DNA of 64,000 bases from Rhodospirillaceae bacterium (GTDB lineage: Bacteria > Pseudomonadota > Alphaproteobacteria > DSM-16000 > Inquilinaceae), in contig JACKIH010000003.1 of assembly GCA_020638575.1 (NCBI GenBank), forward strand, positions 3,087,001 to 3,151,000, read 5' to 3'. Shown piece by piece: positions 1 through 8,415 of this stretch. Below the pieces are notes generated by a model. That model worked only from the letters and a program-made list of their open reading frames with translations. It made no database searches and was not told the DNA's origin. The translations under genes and the position numbers were made by a program. The number at the start of each line of letters is the position of its first letter. Position 1 is the stretch's first letter.

Positions 1-543
1 CACCCGCTGCTGTTCGCCGCCGGACAGTTGCGAGGGCAGGTGGCTCGCCCGGTCGGCCAGGCCCACGCCGGCCAGCGCCTCCATCGCCTCGTCCCGGTCG
101 GAAACGCTGTGGTAGTGCTGCGCCAGCATGATGTTCTCCACCGCGTTCAGGTAGGGGATCAGGTGGAACTGCTGGAACACCAGGCCGATCTTGCGCCGCC
201 GGATGACGACGCGCTCGTTCTCCGTCACCCGCGAGGTATCGATGCCGTCCAGCACGTAGCTGCCGGCGCTCGGCGTATCGAGCAGCGAGAGGATGTTGAG
301 CAGCGTCGTCTTGCCCGATCCCGACGGCCCCATGATGGCGACGAACTCCCCGGCCGCGACTTCCATGTCGACGGCATCGAGCGCCGTCACCGCGCCGAAG
401 CGCCGGGTGAGGCCGGCCAGCCGGATCACGTCGGCGGCGGGTGCTGCGGCCGCTCCGCCGCCCGGCGACAAGGTGTCCGCATCGCGCGGCAGCGGCGCGT
501 CGGCAGACTCGGCGTCCATCTGGGCGTCCATCTGGGCGTCCAT
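1..543 (-). CDS. ABC transporter ATP-binding protein (MacB/LolD type), 3' part cut by window edge
   Basis: Nucleotide-binding subunit that would power the two FtsX-type permeases encoded just upstream. About 181 residues are visible: the Walker A motif GPSGSGKTT near residue 60, a Q-loop FQQFHLIPYL, and the signature LSGGEQQRV at the window edge; Walker B and the D-loop lie outside. The start at 543 is chosen because GGAGAG lies five bases before it and only two bases separate it from the upstream stop. The N-terminus is odd: MDAQMDAQMDAE, encoded by three 12-bp tandem repeats, giving two further in-frame ATGs at 531 and 519. The context is an FTR1-P19 iron operon, so it is probably the Campylobacter Cj1663-like ATPase of an iron/reductant export-import complex; that role is inference. 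Confidence 0.9.
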   Translation of the reverse strand, partial: MDAQMDAQMDAESADAPLPRDADTLSPGGGAAAAPAADVIRLAGLTRRFGAVTALDAVDMEVAAGEFVAIMGPSGSGKTTLLNILSLLDTPSAGSYVLDGIDTSRVTENERVVIRRRKIGLVFQQFHLIPYLNAVENIMLAQHYHSVSDRDEAMEALAGVGLADRASHLPSQLSGGEQQRV

Positions 544-546
544 CTT
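511..546. repeat. 12-bp tandem repeat, three copies, at the ATPase start
   Basis: Three head-to-tail copies of GGCGTCCATCTG (last base T in the third copy) cover the start codon of the ABC ATPase gene. They encode repeated MDAQ and offer three in-frame ATG codons 12 bases apart. Copy-number change would alter only the N-terminal extension. Confidence 0.8.
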
Positions 547-1739
547 CACTCTCCTCTCAGCACGCGGGCGGGGGCGACGCGCACGGCACCCCGCACCGGC
601 AGGACGGCGGCGATCAGGGCGGCGGCCAGCGACACGCCGAGGGTGACCGGCACGACGACGGGGCGGAACGCCACCCAGGAGCCGAACACGGCCTGGCCGA
701 GGATCTGCGCCAGCCCGTAGCCCAGGATCAGCCCGGCGGTGACGCCGACCACGCAGAGGATCGTCGTCTCCGACAGGAACTGGCGGACGATGGCGCGGTC
801 GTCGGCGCCCAGCGCCTTCTGCAGCCCGATCTCCGGCGCCCGCTTGGCGACCATGGCCGTCAGCGTGGCGTTTACGCACAGCGTGGTGATCACGAGGATG
901 GTGGCGGCCACCACCGCCATCAGCCCGTCGATGCGGTCGAGGATCTCGCCGTCGTTGGCGGAAATCCGGCGGATCGGGCGGCCCGTCACGGCGGGATCGG
1001 CGGCGGACACCGCGGCCGCCAGGGCATCGGCCTCCGCCCCTTCGGCGACGACGCTGGCCATGATGAAGTCCGCCCGGTCCTCCAGCCCCAGCACGGCCCC
1101 CGCCACCTCCAGGCCGACGAAAAGCTGGTCGTCCTCGCGACCGCCGGTATCGACGATGCCGCGGATCGTGACCTCCGCCCTGCGGGCAAGCGCGCGGTCC
1201 TGGATGGTGACGGTGTCGCCGACGCCAAGCTCCATGGTGTCGGCGAGGTGGCGGCCCACCATGGCGTTGCGGGTATCGAAGCTGACGCCGACCCAGGTGC
1301 CCTCCACCTGCCAATAGGGCGAGAGCGCCCGCAGGCCCGCGAAATCGACGCCGACGATCACGGCGTTGCCCAGATCGAGCCGCGCCAACCCGTGCAGAAA
1401 GGGGCTGGCGCCGACCAGCCGCTCGGCGGGGATTTCCTGGAGGGCGGCCGTCAGCCGGCCCAGCGGCAGGCCCTGGGCACCGTCCCCCGCGTCGTCCCCC
1501 GCATCCTCCTGCGGCACCGGGGAGAGGATGAAGTTGGCGCCGTAGGCGCGCAGCTCCTCGCTCATCTTGATGGAGATATCGAGATAGAGGCCGCACAGGG
1601 CAGACACCACGGCCGCCCCCACCGCCAGGGAGGCCAGCGCCACCCCGATCCGCCCGTTGTGCACCAGCAGCGCCTTAAGGAGCAGGCGCGCCGTCATGCT
1701 CGCACGGCTGCCGCGCCGCGGGCGCTCACCGCCGGCCAT
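546..1739 (-). CDS. FtsX-type ABC transporter permease
   Basis: A 397-residue inner-membrane permease of the MacB/FtsX family. It has one N-terminal transmembrane helix (about residues 30-52), a large extracytoplasmic MacB-type domain (about 55-270), and three C-terminal helices (about 280-390) with the usual EIGLQKALGA coupling-helix motif. GGAGG lies six bases before the chosen ATG at 1739; the gene overlaps the stop of the upstream permease by 14 bases. It pairs with the permease at 1726-3027 and the ATPase at 1-543. In Campylobacter (Cj1658-Cj1665) and the Yersinia Fet-Flp system, equivalent permeases accompany FTR1 and P19. The transported species is not established from sequence. Confidence 0.9.
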   Translation of the reverse strand: MAGGERPRRGSRASMTARLLLKALLVHNGRIGVALASLAVGAAVVSALCGLYLDISIKMSEELRAYGANFILSPVPQEDAGDDAGDGAQGLPLGRLTAALQEIPAERLVGASPFLHGLARLDLGNAVIVGVDFAGLRALSPYWQVEGTWVGVSFDTRNAMVGRHLADTMELGVGDTVTIQDRALARRAEVTIRGIVDTGGREDDQLFVGLEVAGAVLGLEDRADFIMASVVAEGAEADALAAAVSAADPAVTGRPIRRISANDGEILDRIDGLMAVVAATILVITTLCVNATLTAMVAKRAPEIGLQKALGADDRAIVRQFLSETTILCVVGVTAGLILGYGLAQILGQAVFGSWVAFRPVVVPVTLGVSLAAALIAAVLPVRGAVRVAPARVLRGE

Positions 1740-3027
1740 GCAGCACCTCCACCGGCATCAGCCGGGCGATGGCCCGCACCGCCGGGATGGAGCCGGCGAA
1801 CGCCATGGCGACCGAGACCACGATCACCAGGGGGGCGACGATCCAGGCGATAGCGATGGCGCTGCCGAACACCATCCAGCCGACCGCCTGGGCGAGCGCC
1901 AGCCCAACGGCACAGCCCAGCGCGCCGCCGCTGCCGCCGACCACCAGAGCCTCGCTGAGGAACAGCCCGATCACCTGGCGGTCGCGGGCACCCAGCGCCT
2001 TCATCAGGCCAATCTCGCGCGCCCGTTCGCCGACGGTGGTGGTCATCATGGACGACACACCCATGGCGGCGGAGACGAAGGCGGCCAACCCCACCACCAG
2101 CAGCAGGGTCTGGATCTTGCCGATGACGGCCCCCTCGCCGGCCGCCACCTGCCAGATCGGCCGGGCCGAGGCATTGGGCACCGCTTCTTCGATCTGGTGG
2201 GCAATGGAGCTGACATAGGCGGTGCAGTACCAGGTGTCGTACTCCTCGGTGGACAGGGCATCGGAATCCCGGCGGGCGCGGCGCGACAGCTCGTTTTCCG
2301 GCAGGGTGAGCGCGCTCACCTCGACCTCCGCGACGCGGCCCTCCAGCCCGGTCATCGCCTGGACCAGGGCAAGCGGGGCGACGACGGCCTCGTCCTCCTC
2401 GCCGCCGGTGGCGAGGATGCCGGTGATGCGCACGGGCCAGGTGGCGGCGCCATCGGGATCGGCGAGCGCCAAGGTGTCTCCCGGCGAGAGGCCGAGTGTG
2501 TCGGCCAGCGAGGTGCCGACCAGCGCTTCATCGATGCCCGCGTCGTCGGGCCAGTCGCCGTCCACCGACCAGAACGGGTTGATGGTGCGCATGCCGGTAC
2601 GGTAGTCGGGCTCGTCGGGGATCGGCATCGCCCGGTCGAAATAGGTGCCGATCAAGGGCACCTGCGGCCCGCCGTCCGCCAGCACCACCTGGTGGCGCAG
2701 GATGGGGGCGAGGCCGACGATGTTGTTGCGCCAGAAGATGTCCTTGATCAGCGGCAGGTCCGCCTCGTCCAGGGTGTCGCGGCCCCGCAGCGGGTTGTAG
2801 TCGACGCCGCCGATCACCAGCGGCACGGCATCGCTGCGCGGGATGACGCGGATGTTGGAGCCGTAGGAGCGCAGCTCTTGGGCCATCTTGTCGCCGACGC
2901 CGACCGAGAGGGTGAACAGCGTGGTGATGAGGGCCGCCGCCAGCGCCACGGTGGCCGCGGCCAGCACCTTGCGGCGGCGGCCTTCCAGCACGGACTGGCG
3001 CAGCATCCTGAAGAACATGCTAGCCAT
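1726..3027 (-). CDS. FtsX-type ABC transporter permease
   Basis: A 433-residue permease paralogous to the one that follows it. It has an N-terminal helix (about 20-45), a long extracytoplasmic domain, and three C-terminal helices around residues 310-420. The coupling-helix motif REIGLMKALGA is clear. The start at 3027 is favoured by AGGA five bases upstream and overlaps the preceding gene by eight bases; ATG 3018 is an alternative. Two non-identical FtsX permeases with one ATPase imply a heterodimeric transporter. The operon position after FTR1, P19 and the DUF2318/YHS protein assigns it to iron handling by context only. Confidence 0.9.
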   Translation of the reverse strand: MASMFFRMLRQSVLEGRRRKVLAAATVALAAALITTLFTLSVGVGDKMAQELRSYGSNIRVIPRSDAVPLVIGGVDYNPLRGRDTLDEADLPLIKDIFWRNNIVGLAPILRHQVVLADGGPQVPLIGTYFDRAMPIPDEPDYRTGMRTINPFWSVDGDWPDDAGIDEALVGTSLADTLGLSPGDTLALADPDGAATWPVRITGILATGGEEDEAVVAPLALVQAMTGLEGRVAEVEVSALTLPENELSRRARRDSDALSTEEYDTWYCTAYVSSIAHQIEEAVPNASARPIWQVAAGEGAVIGKIQTLLLVVGLAAFVSAAMGVSSMMTTTVGERAREIGLMKALGARDRQVIGLFLSEALVVGGSGGALGCAVGLALAQAVGWMVFGSAIAIAWIVAPLVIVVSVAMAFAGSIPAVRAIARLMPVEVLHGRR

Positions 3028-4477
3028 CCGCTTCCTGATGGCCCTGAACGCGCCAGCGGCGCGCCTCCAGGTCGCCGACGAAGGTTTCCGGATCGGCGCG
3101 GAACCGCTCGTAGGACTCCCGCCCCTCGAAGAAGAAGGTGCGGCCGCGGAAATCGTAGCGGTGGGGGGCTTCGGTGTTGATCAGCTCGGCCCCCGTGACC
3201 GGATCGGTGACGGGGATCGACACCACCTCGGAGAAGTAGCGTGCGCCGCGCTCCAGCGCCGCCGCTGCGATGACCACGTCGCCCGCCTCCAGCACATGGT
3301 CCAACGGGATGGGGTTGCAGCCGCCGGGATTGCCGATGGAGGGGCGGAACAGCCGCACGTTGCAGGCGATGCAGATGATGTCGTTGCCGTCCTGGATGTA
3401 GCCGTCGTCGCCGCAGATCATGCAGGCGTCGAACACCACGCCCAGCCGCACATGCTCGGCGTCGTAGCGGTTGATGAGGAAGAAGCGCACGCGGCGGCCG
3501 TCCGACGCGATGTAGGCGAAGCGGTGCAGGTTTCCGTCCGCCGCCGGTTCGACGGGCAGGCGGACCTGGCCCTCGGCATCCGGCACTACGGGCTCGGCCG
3601 CCGACAAGCTGGGCGGCAGCGAGGCGTAGAGGTCCTGGTGCAGCAGGGCGGCGATCAGGAAGGCGACGGAGGCCGCTGCCGCGCGCGACCAGGCGAGCGC
3701 CGACAGGCGGGCGGCACGGCGTTCGCGCAGGCGCGGCCCGCGCGCACCGGTGGCCCTGGGCGGGGCCTTCAGGCGGGCGAGCGCGAGCACGGCCAGCGCC
3801 ACGGCCAGCAGGGCGTAGGGGGCCAGCGGGGCCGCGTCGGTCACCTGGGCGACGAAGGAGATGCGGCCGGACGTGACGCCCATCCAGCCGAGCTGCAGCA
3901 GCGCCAGCATGGCGTCGCCCACCGAGAACACGGCGAGCACCGCCAGCACGGCCGCCAAGGCGGCAAGGCTGCCGCGGCGCCCCAGGTCGGCGCCGAGCCG
4001 GCGGATGGACACCGCCAAACCAATCAGCACGGCAACGCCCACCACGAGGGCGGCGAGGTTGAGCAGCAGTTCGGTGTTGATGATCTCCGTCGCCGTGAAG
4101 CCGATGTCGGCGGTGCGGCCCAGCACGTCGACCATGGCGGCGACCCCGAGGGTGGCGAGCAGCGCGCCGGCGAGCGCCGCGGCGATGGCGACGACAAGGG
4201 CCGCCGGCCGCCAAAGGGCGAGCGCCAGGGCCAGCAGGCTGAGGGCCGAGAACGCCAGGGCCGCGGTGCGCAGCCCCAGGCGGATTTCCACCTGCCCGCC
4301 CTGGGCCAATGCGGCTGACCCGGCGGCGGCACCGATCGCCAAGGCGACGCCGGTGAGCCAGGCAGCAACCAGGGTGGCTTGGCCGCGGCGCGCCGGCGGC
4401 ACCAGGGCCAGCAGCAGCCCGAGCACCAGGCCGAGCCCGAGGAACGCCTTGATCACGCTGGCCAGATACTCGCTCAT
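3020..4477 (-). CDS. DUF2318 (Fe-S membrane) protein with C-terminal YHS-like domain
   Basis: A 485-residue polytopic membrane protein. Residues 1 to about 290 are hydrophobic helices. A C-terminal soluble part follows, with cysteines as CMIC (about 351-354), CIAC (about 368-371) and one more near 386, the DUF2318 cysteine pattern, predicted to bind metal or an Fe-S centre. The last 70 residues contain TDPVTG and an aromatic FxGxTFFFE segment followed by DPETF, resembling a YHS metal-binding domain. Proteins of this type accompany FTR1-P19 operons (Cj1660-like) and are thought to handle electrons or metal at the membrane; the mechanism is unknown. No strong ribosome-binding site is seen at the chosen ATG. 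Confidence 0.85.
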   Translation of the reverse strand: MSEYLASVIKAFLGLGLVLGLLLALVPPARRGQATLVAAWLTGVALAIGAAAGSAALAQGGQVEIRLGLRTAALAFSALSLLALALALWRPAALVVAIAAALAGALLATLGVAAMVDVLGRTADIGFTATEIINTELLLNLAALVVGVAVLIGLAVSIRRLGADLGRRGSLAALAAVLAVLAVFSVGDAMLALLQLGWMGVTSGRISFVAQVTDAAPLAPYALLAVALAVLALARLKAPPRATGARGPRLRERRAARLSALAWSRAAAASVAFLIAALLHQDLYASLPPSLSAAEPVVPDAEGQVRLPVEPAADGNLHRFAYIASDGRRVRFFLINRYDAEHVRLGVVFDACMICGDDGYIQDGNDIICIACNVRLFRPSIGNPGGCNPIPLDHVLEAGDVVIAAAALERGARYFSEVVSIPVTDPVTGAELINTEAPHRYDFRGRTFFFEGRESYERFRADPETFVGDLEARRWRVQGHQEADG

Positions 4478-4544
4478 CGCACTCGCTCAGGTTTCGCCCG
4501 ACCGGTTTTCCCTTGGGGCGATGTGTACCGCCCATTTGGCGGTT

Positions 4545-4616
4545 CCGGCCCACACCCCCACCCGGCCACCCAAGCCATTGTAAAATATTGGGTGGCCGGG
4601 TGGGGGTGTGGGCTGG
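4545..4616. repeat. Long palindromic hairpin repeat, family A, copy 1
   Basis: Two 29-base arms with a single mismatch surround a loop containing GCCATTGTAAAATAT. The element lies between the P19 gene and the DUF2318 gene (gap 4478-4733). A second copy with the same loop core sits at 10594-10663. Arm bases differ between copies in a compensating way, so the hairpin, not just the sequence, seems conserved. It could act as a transcription terminator or mRNA 3' stabiliser inside the operon, or be a REP-like mobile element. Confidence 0.85.
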
Positions 4617-4733
4617 CGCAGCTCAAATCCATGGTGATCCAGATGCCCGAGATCCACGATTGAGGGAGCTGCGGCGGCCTCCCCGTGCCGGAAAAGGAGG
4701 CCGCCATGGGTCGCCCCGGTTGGCCGCGGCGGT

Positions 4734-5267
4734 CTACTGCAGCGGCACGAATTCGAACTCGTAGCTCACGTCGAACGGCTCGAACCACCGGCCGACGCCG
4801 CTCGCCTGGTCGGTGTGCCGGCCGAAGCCCTGCCGCGACGGCGGATCGATGTGGTAGGTCAGCGTGTAGTTGCCGGCCCCCGGCATATCGATGTTGGCGC
4901 CGTAGTGCGGTCCGTCGACGGCGACCATCGGCATCAGGTTGCCGGAGAGCACGCGGCCGGTATCGGTGTTCTCCAGGATGTAGGAGACGGTGAGGTAGGG
5001 CACCCATTCGCCGGCGCCGAACCCGTTGGGGTTGCCGGTGTCGGCGTGGATGTCGGCTTCCAGGTGGATGTCGGCTTCCGAGGCCGGCAGGTCGATGCCG
5101 CGCGGCTCCATGTCGATGGGCGCCAGGTAGACCGCCGCCACCTCCAGGGTGCTGACCAACTGCGCTTCGCCGATCGGGTATTCCCGGAACTCGTCTTGCG
5201 CGGCCGCACCGGCAGCCATGGCGACGGAGATGGCGGCGCTCGCCAAGAGGGTGGGGAACAGGGTCAT
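4734..5267 (-). CDS. P19/FetP-type periplasmic iron protein
   Basis: A 177-residue periplasmic protein with a signal peptide (about residues 1-23, cleavage after GAAAQ). It belongs to the P19/Tp34/FetP family, beta-sandwich dimers that bind copper and iron and cooperate with an FTR1 permease. Expected metal-site features are visible: EADIHA (Glu and His), the NLMPM methionine segment, DGPHYG, and a late H in GFGRHTDQ. It lies directly downstream of the FTR1 gene (95-base gap) and upstream of the DUF2318/FtsX genes, matching the Campylobacter p19 locus and E. coli FetMP. It probably scavenges or oxidises Fe(II) for FTR1 at low iron. Confidence 0.93.
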   Translation of the reverse strand: MTLFPTLLASAAISVAMAAGAAAQDEFREYPIGEAQLVSTLEVAAVYLAPIDMEPRGIDLPASEADIHLEADIHADTGNPNGFGAGEWVPYLTVSYILENTDTGRVLSGNLMPMVAVDGPHYGANIDMPGAGNYTLTYHIDPPSRQGFGRHTDQASGVGRWFEPFDVSYEFEFVPLQ

Positions 5268-5362
5268 TCTAGCCTCCTATCGGCGGCGCCCGTGGCCGCC
5301 TCGGTCTGTGAACGAGAAGAGCGTTCCGCCTCCCGGGGCAGTGGACATCTCTTCGGTCCCCC

Positions 5363-7339
5363 TCACCGGGGGTGCGTCGCCCCACCTTGCGGCGACGCGG
5401 TCTGCCGGGCCGTCTTGCGTGCCAGGATCGCGGCTGCGGCGAGGGCCGCGAGGACCAGCAGGACCTGGGGCAGCAGGGTCTCCACATAGGGGTGGATGCC
5501 GATCAGCGGGATCTGCGGGAACCCGCCCAACAGCGTTGGATCGATGACGCGGCCTTCCACCAGCTCCATCACGCCGTTGCCGAGGAAGATGAAGGCCATG
5601 GCGTAGAGCAGCGCGCCGGTGACCATGAAGAAGGGCCGGATGGCGAGCCGCATGGCGCCGGAGCGCAAGAGCAGATAGATGACCGCAAGGCCGAGGCAGC
5701 CGACCAGGAAGCCGGCACCGACGCCGATCAGCCCCACCGGCCCGGCGCCGAAGGTGAGCGCGCGGTAGAACAGCACCGTTTCCGCGCCCTCGCGATAGAC
5801 CGCGAGGAAGCTGGTGAACCACAGCGCCCCCAGGGAGCCGGCGGTCAGCGAGCGGTCCACCTTATCCTTGATGAAGGCGGTCCATTTCTGCGCCTCGGCC
5901 TTGGAGACCAGCCAGTAGCTCATGCAGAACAGCACCACGGCAGCGGCCAGCATGGTGATGCCTTCCAGCACCTCCTGGCTGGCGGCCGAAGCGTCGAGCA
6001 CCAGGGTCAGCACCACTGCCGTCGCCAAGCTGGCACCCAGCGCCACGACGACGCTGTTGACGATGGTGGCGCGCTTGTCGGAATGCCCGGTCTTGGCGAG
6101 GTAGGTGAGAATGGCCGTGACGATCAGCATGGCCTCCACGCCCTCGCGCAGGATGATCACCAGCGCATAGACGAAGAGGGAGAGGGGGGATTGGCCCTCG
6201 GCACCCAGCATGTCCGCGGCGCGGTCCATGTCCGCGGCCATGGCCTGGGCGGTCTCCTCCAGCTCGGCACGGCTGGCACCCTGGCCGATCTGCGCCACGA
6301 GCTGGCTGAAATAGCCCTCCAGCTCCGCCTTGAAGGTGGCGTCGCGGGCGCCGATCTGGGCTTCCATGCCGCTGGCTTCGAACACGTCGAAATAGGTGTC
6401 CTGCACCAGCATGGCGGCGGCGGCCCGTTCGCCGGCCTCGGCCAGGTCGATGGCCTCCCGCATGGCCGCGGCGATGTCGGTGGTGACGCCGGACCAGTCG
6501 GTCTCCGGCGCGGCGGCGTCCGCTGCGGTGGTGGCGCGCTCCGCCGCAGCACCCATGAGCGGCAGGCCGGGCAGCGCGGCGCGCAGGTCGTCCACCAGCA
6601 CGGCCCCGGAGGCCCGCACCATGCGGGCCGGCTGGCCATCGGCCGCCAGCGCCAGGATGCGGCGGAACTCCGCATTGAATTCGATGTCGCGGCGCTGGGA
6701 GACGTAGCGGCGCACCGCGGTTTCCAGGAGCGAGTTCTTGTACCCGTCGAAATGCGCCCGGGTGATCAGGGCCGCGGCCTCGTCCGCATCGCCGGCCTCC
6801 AGCGCGTCGGCGGCGGCGGCGATGTCCCGTCCGATGCCGGCGACCACCTCCTCCCAATGGGGGTCGATGGTCGGGGGCTGCTCGGCGGCAACCGGCTGGG
6901 CCACCGGATCTTCCTCGCGCGGCGGTTCGGCGACGATGCGGTGGCCGTCTTCCAGGATCGGCAGGACCGCGCGGATGGCGGCGATGTGGCTTGCGACCCG
7001 CGCGCGCACCGCATCCACCGGCGCGCCGTCCAGGATCAACTGGCGGATGTCGCCGAACTCCGCCTCCAGGGCATAGCTGTCGGCGGCGGAAACGTTGATG
7101 CGGATGGGGCCTTCCAGGTTCTCGAAGACCTCGAAATAGGAGCGCTGGACGGCCAGCCTGGCGGCCTGGACGTCGCCGGCTTCGTAGGCCGCCACGCCCT
7201 CCTGCAGCAGCGTTTCGATGCGGGACACCATGTCCGCATAGTCGAGCTGCGCACGCGCGAATGCCGGCCAGACCAGCAAGAGGGCGAGAGCGAGGACGGA
7301 AGGCCGAACGGCCAGTCTGGGGAGCGCCGGCTGCCACAT
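5363..7339 (-). CDS. FTR1-family iron permease with N-terminal periplasmic domain (FetM-like)
   Basis: A 658-residue inner-membrane iron permease. A signal sequence (about 1-30) precedes a long helical periplasmic region (about 31-370), then about seven transmembrane helices. Both REXXE motifs that carry iron through FTR1 proteins are present: REGVE near residue 396 and REGAE near residue 515. The long N-terminal region is characteristic of FetM-type fusions rather than short EfeU. It is the first gene of the operon and is followed by P19. A Fur-box-like palindrome (7386-7404) lies about 50 bases upstream, consistent with iron repression. Confidence 0.93.
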   Translation of the reverse strand: MWQPALPRLAVRPSVLALALLLVWPAFARAQLDYADMVSRIETLLQEGVAAYEAGDVQAARLAVQRSYFEVFENLEGPIRINVSAADSYALEAEFGDIRQLILDGAPVDAVRARVASHIAAIRAVLPILEDGHRIVAEPPREEDPVAQPVAAEQPPTIDPHWEEVVAGIGRDIAAAADALEAGDADEAAALITRAHFDGYKNSLLETAVRRYVSQRRDIEFNAEFRRILALAADGQPARMVRASGAVLVDDLRAALPGLPLMGAAAERATTAADAAAPETDWSGVTTDIAAAMREAIDLAEAGERAAAAMLVQDTYFDVFEASGMEAQIGARDATFKAELEGYFSQLVAQIGQGASRAELEETAQAMAADMDRAADMLGAEGQSPLSLFVYALVIILREGVEAMLIVTAILTYLAKTGHSDKRATIVNSVVVALGASLATAVVLTLVLDASAASQEVLEGITMLAAAVVLFCMSYWLVSKAEAQKWTAFIKDKVDRSLTAGSLGALWFTSFLAVYREGAETVLFYRALTFGAGPVGLIGVGAGFLVGCLGLAVIYLLLRSGAMRLAIRPFFMVTGALLYAMAFIFLGNGVMELVEGRVIDPTLLGGFPQIPLIGIHPYVETLLPQVLLVLAALAAAAILARKTARQTASPQGGATHPR

Positions 7340-7385
7340 GGGAAGCGCACTTTCGGCATCGGGCGTGCGGGAGGTTGTTGCGAAT

Positions 7386-7404
7386 GATAATGCAACTGAT
7401 TCTC
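7386..7404 (-). promoter_or_regulatory. Putative Fur box upstream of the FTR1 operon
   Basis: The 19-base sequence GATAATGCAACTGATTCTC matches the classical 19-bp Fur box in its outer hexamers (GATAAT 6/6, ATTCTC 5/6 against ATTATC) with the correct seven-base spacing. It is about 46 bases upstream of the FTR1 start codon. The local AT-richness contrasts with the surrounding DNA. Confidence 0.65.
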
Positions 7405-7606
7405 ATGTCAAGGTTGCGGGGGACACAGCCGAAGACCGGCTGGCAGGGCCGTCGCGACGGGTGAAAATCCCGCCGGGTGCCCAGGCAAGCCGGACAAGAG
7501 AACGGCTGAACGCCCCCGCCGGGACGGGCAGGGGCTCTGGTCGGCCAACCCGCCACGCAACGATGGCAGGGGCCGCGGCGATCAGGTGGAGATGCGCGCA
7601 GACCCG

Positions 7607-7666
7607 GCTGGCAGATCGGCCGGCAGATCGGCTGGCAGTGGGGCCTACAGTGGGGCCAGCAATCCG
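7607..7666. repeat. Degenerate 12-bp tandem repeat (about 5 units)
   Basis: Successive units read GCTGGCAGATCG, GCCGGCAGATCG, GCTGGCAGTGGG, GCCTACAGTGGG, GCCAGCAATCCG. They lie in non-coding DNA downstream of the minus-strand DUF5675 gene. Confidence 0.65.
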
Positions 7667-7679
7667 GCCGGGCCGGTGC

Positions 7680-8213
7680 CTACAGCCAGGGGATCTGGTC
7701 GAGCAGCCCGCCGATGGTCGGTCCGTAGGTGTTGGTCGGCGTCGGGTCGTAAAGCGTGCACTCCGACAGGGCCTTCATGTTGCCGTTCACCCGCAGCGTG
7801 ACGACCACGCTTTTCACACCGTCGCTGCCCCCCGCCTGCTTCCAGATGGTGTTCATGGCTTCGGTGGACTTGGTCAGCTTGGAGCCCGACAGCACGCCCG
7901 GTCCGATGCAGCCCATCAGGTGCGACGGCACTTCCGCGCGATGGATCAGGATCTCGGCGATCTTGCCCTGGTTGTTGCGCTTCTGGTGCCAGGGGTTGAC
8001 CACGTAGCAGCCCAGGCGGTCGTGCCAGTACATCGCAGAATTGGGATAGTCGCGCCCGCCATCCAAGGCGACGTAGCCGTCCATCCGCTCGATCGCGTCG
8101 AAGGTGTTGCCGCGGATCGTCAGCTTGCCGACCAGGCCGTGGGCGGTGCCGCCGTTGAACTTGTTCTCCACGTATTGGCTGCCGCGGGTGTACTCGATAA
8201 CGGCTGTCGTCAT
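7680..8213 (-). CDS. DUF5675-family protein of unknown function
   Basis: A 177-residue protein without signal peptide or membrane segment. The C-terminal half holds the DUF5675 hallmark ILIHRAEVPSHLMGCIGPG, resembling the ILIH...GCI.PG motif of this phage-associated family. The family contains small proteins found in phages and bacteria whose activity is undefined; the His and Cys positions suggest an enzyme-like site, but this is not shown. The start at 8213 is chosen because GGAG lies seven bases upstream; the frame stays open upstream to 8384 but that part looks like translated spacer. It stands alone, with no phage genes nearby. Confidence 0.75.
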   Translation of the reverse strand: MTTAVIEYTRGSQYVENKFNGGTAHGLVGKLTIRGNTFDAIERMDGYVALDGGRDYPNSAMYWHDRLGCYVVNPWHQKRNNQGKIAEILIHRAEVPSHLMGCIGPGVLSGSKLTKSTEAMNTIWKQAGGSDGVKSVVVTLRVNGNMKALSECTLYDPTPTNTYGPTIGGLLDQIPWL

Positions 8214-8415
8214 GGATGATCTCCGACCACTGGAAACGGCCCTCCTCCCCCCCTCGGGACGGAGCCACGCCGGCGAGCCGTCCGGCGGGCGAGGAGTTCG
8301 GGTCCGCCGCGGTTCGGTGGCGAAGAGTGCGCCGGATATATGAGGCGCTTTTGTGATCGGAGATGGGTTGTGGGGGGCGGCCATCGACCCTTTGGCCGCC
8401 GCCCCGGCCGGCCAC

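Larger units (their letters stand above)
7340..7679. other. Intergenic region with Fur box and degenerate 12-bp repeat
   Basis: No gene is supported here. The left part is the promoter region of the FTR1 operon. The right part (7607-7666) contains about five degenerate copies of a 12-base unit related to GCTGGCAGATCG, just beyond the stop of the DUF5675 gene. A plus-strand stretch around 7465-7500 (GGGTGAAAATCCC) loosely recalls riboswitch cores but has no gene to control. Confidence 0.6.

Noticed and set aside
5372..7387. Long plus-strand open frame of 671 codons opposite the FTR1 gene.
   Set aside because: Composition is rich in His, Gln, Arg and Asp as expected for antisense of a GC-rich gene, and the minus strand encodes clear FTR1 motifs.
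7440..7530. Plus-strand sequence GGGTGAAAATCCC with nearby AAGCCGG and AGAGAACGG, recalling FMN or cobalamin riboswitch cores.
   Set aside because: Only short fragments match, the other conserved half is missing, and no plus-strand gene lies downstream; both neighbours are on the minus strand.
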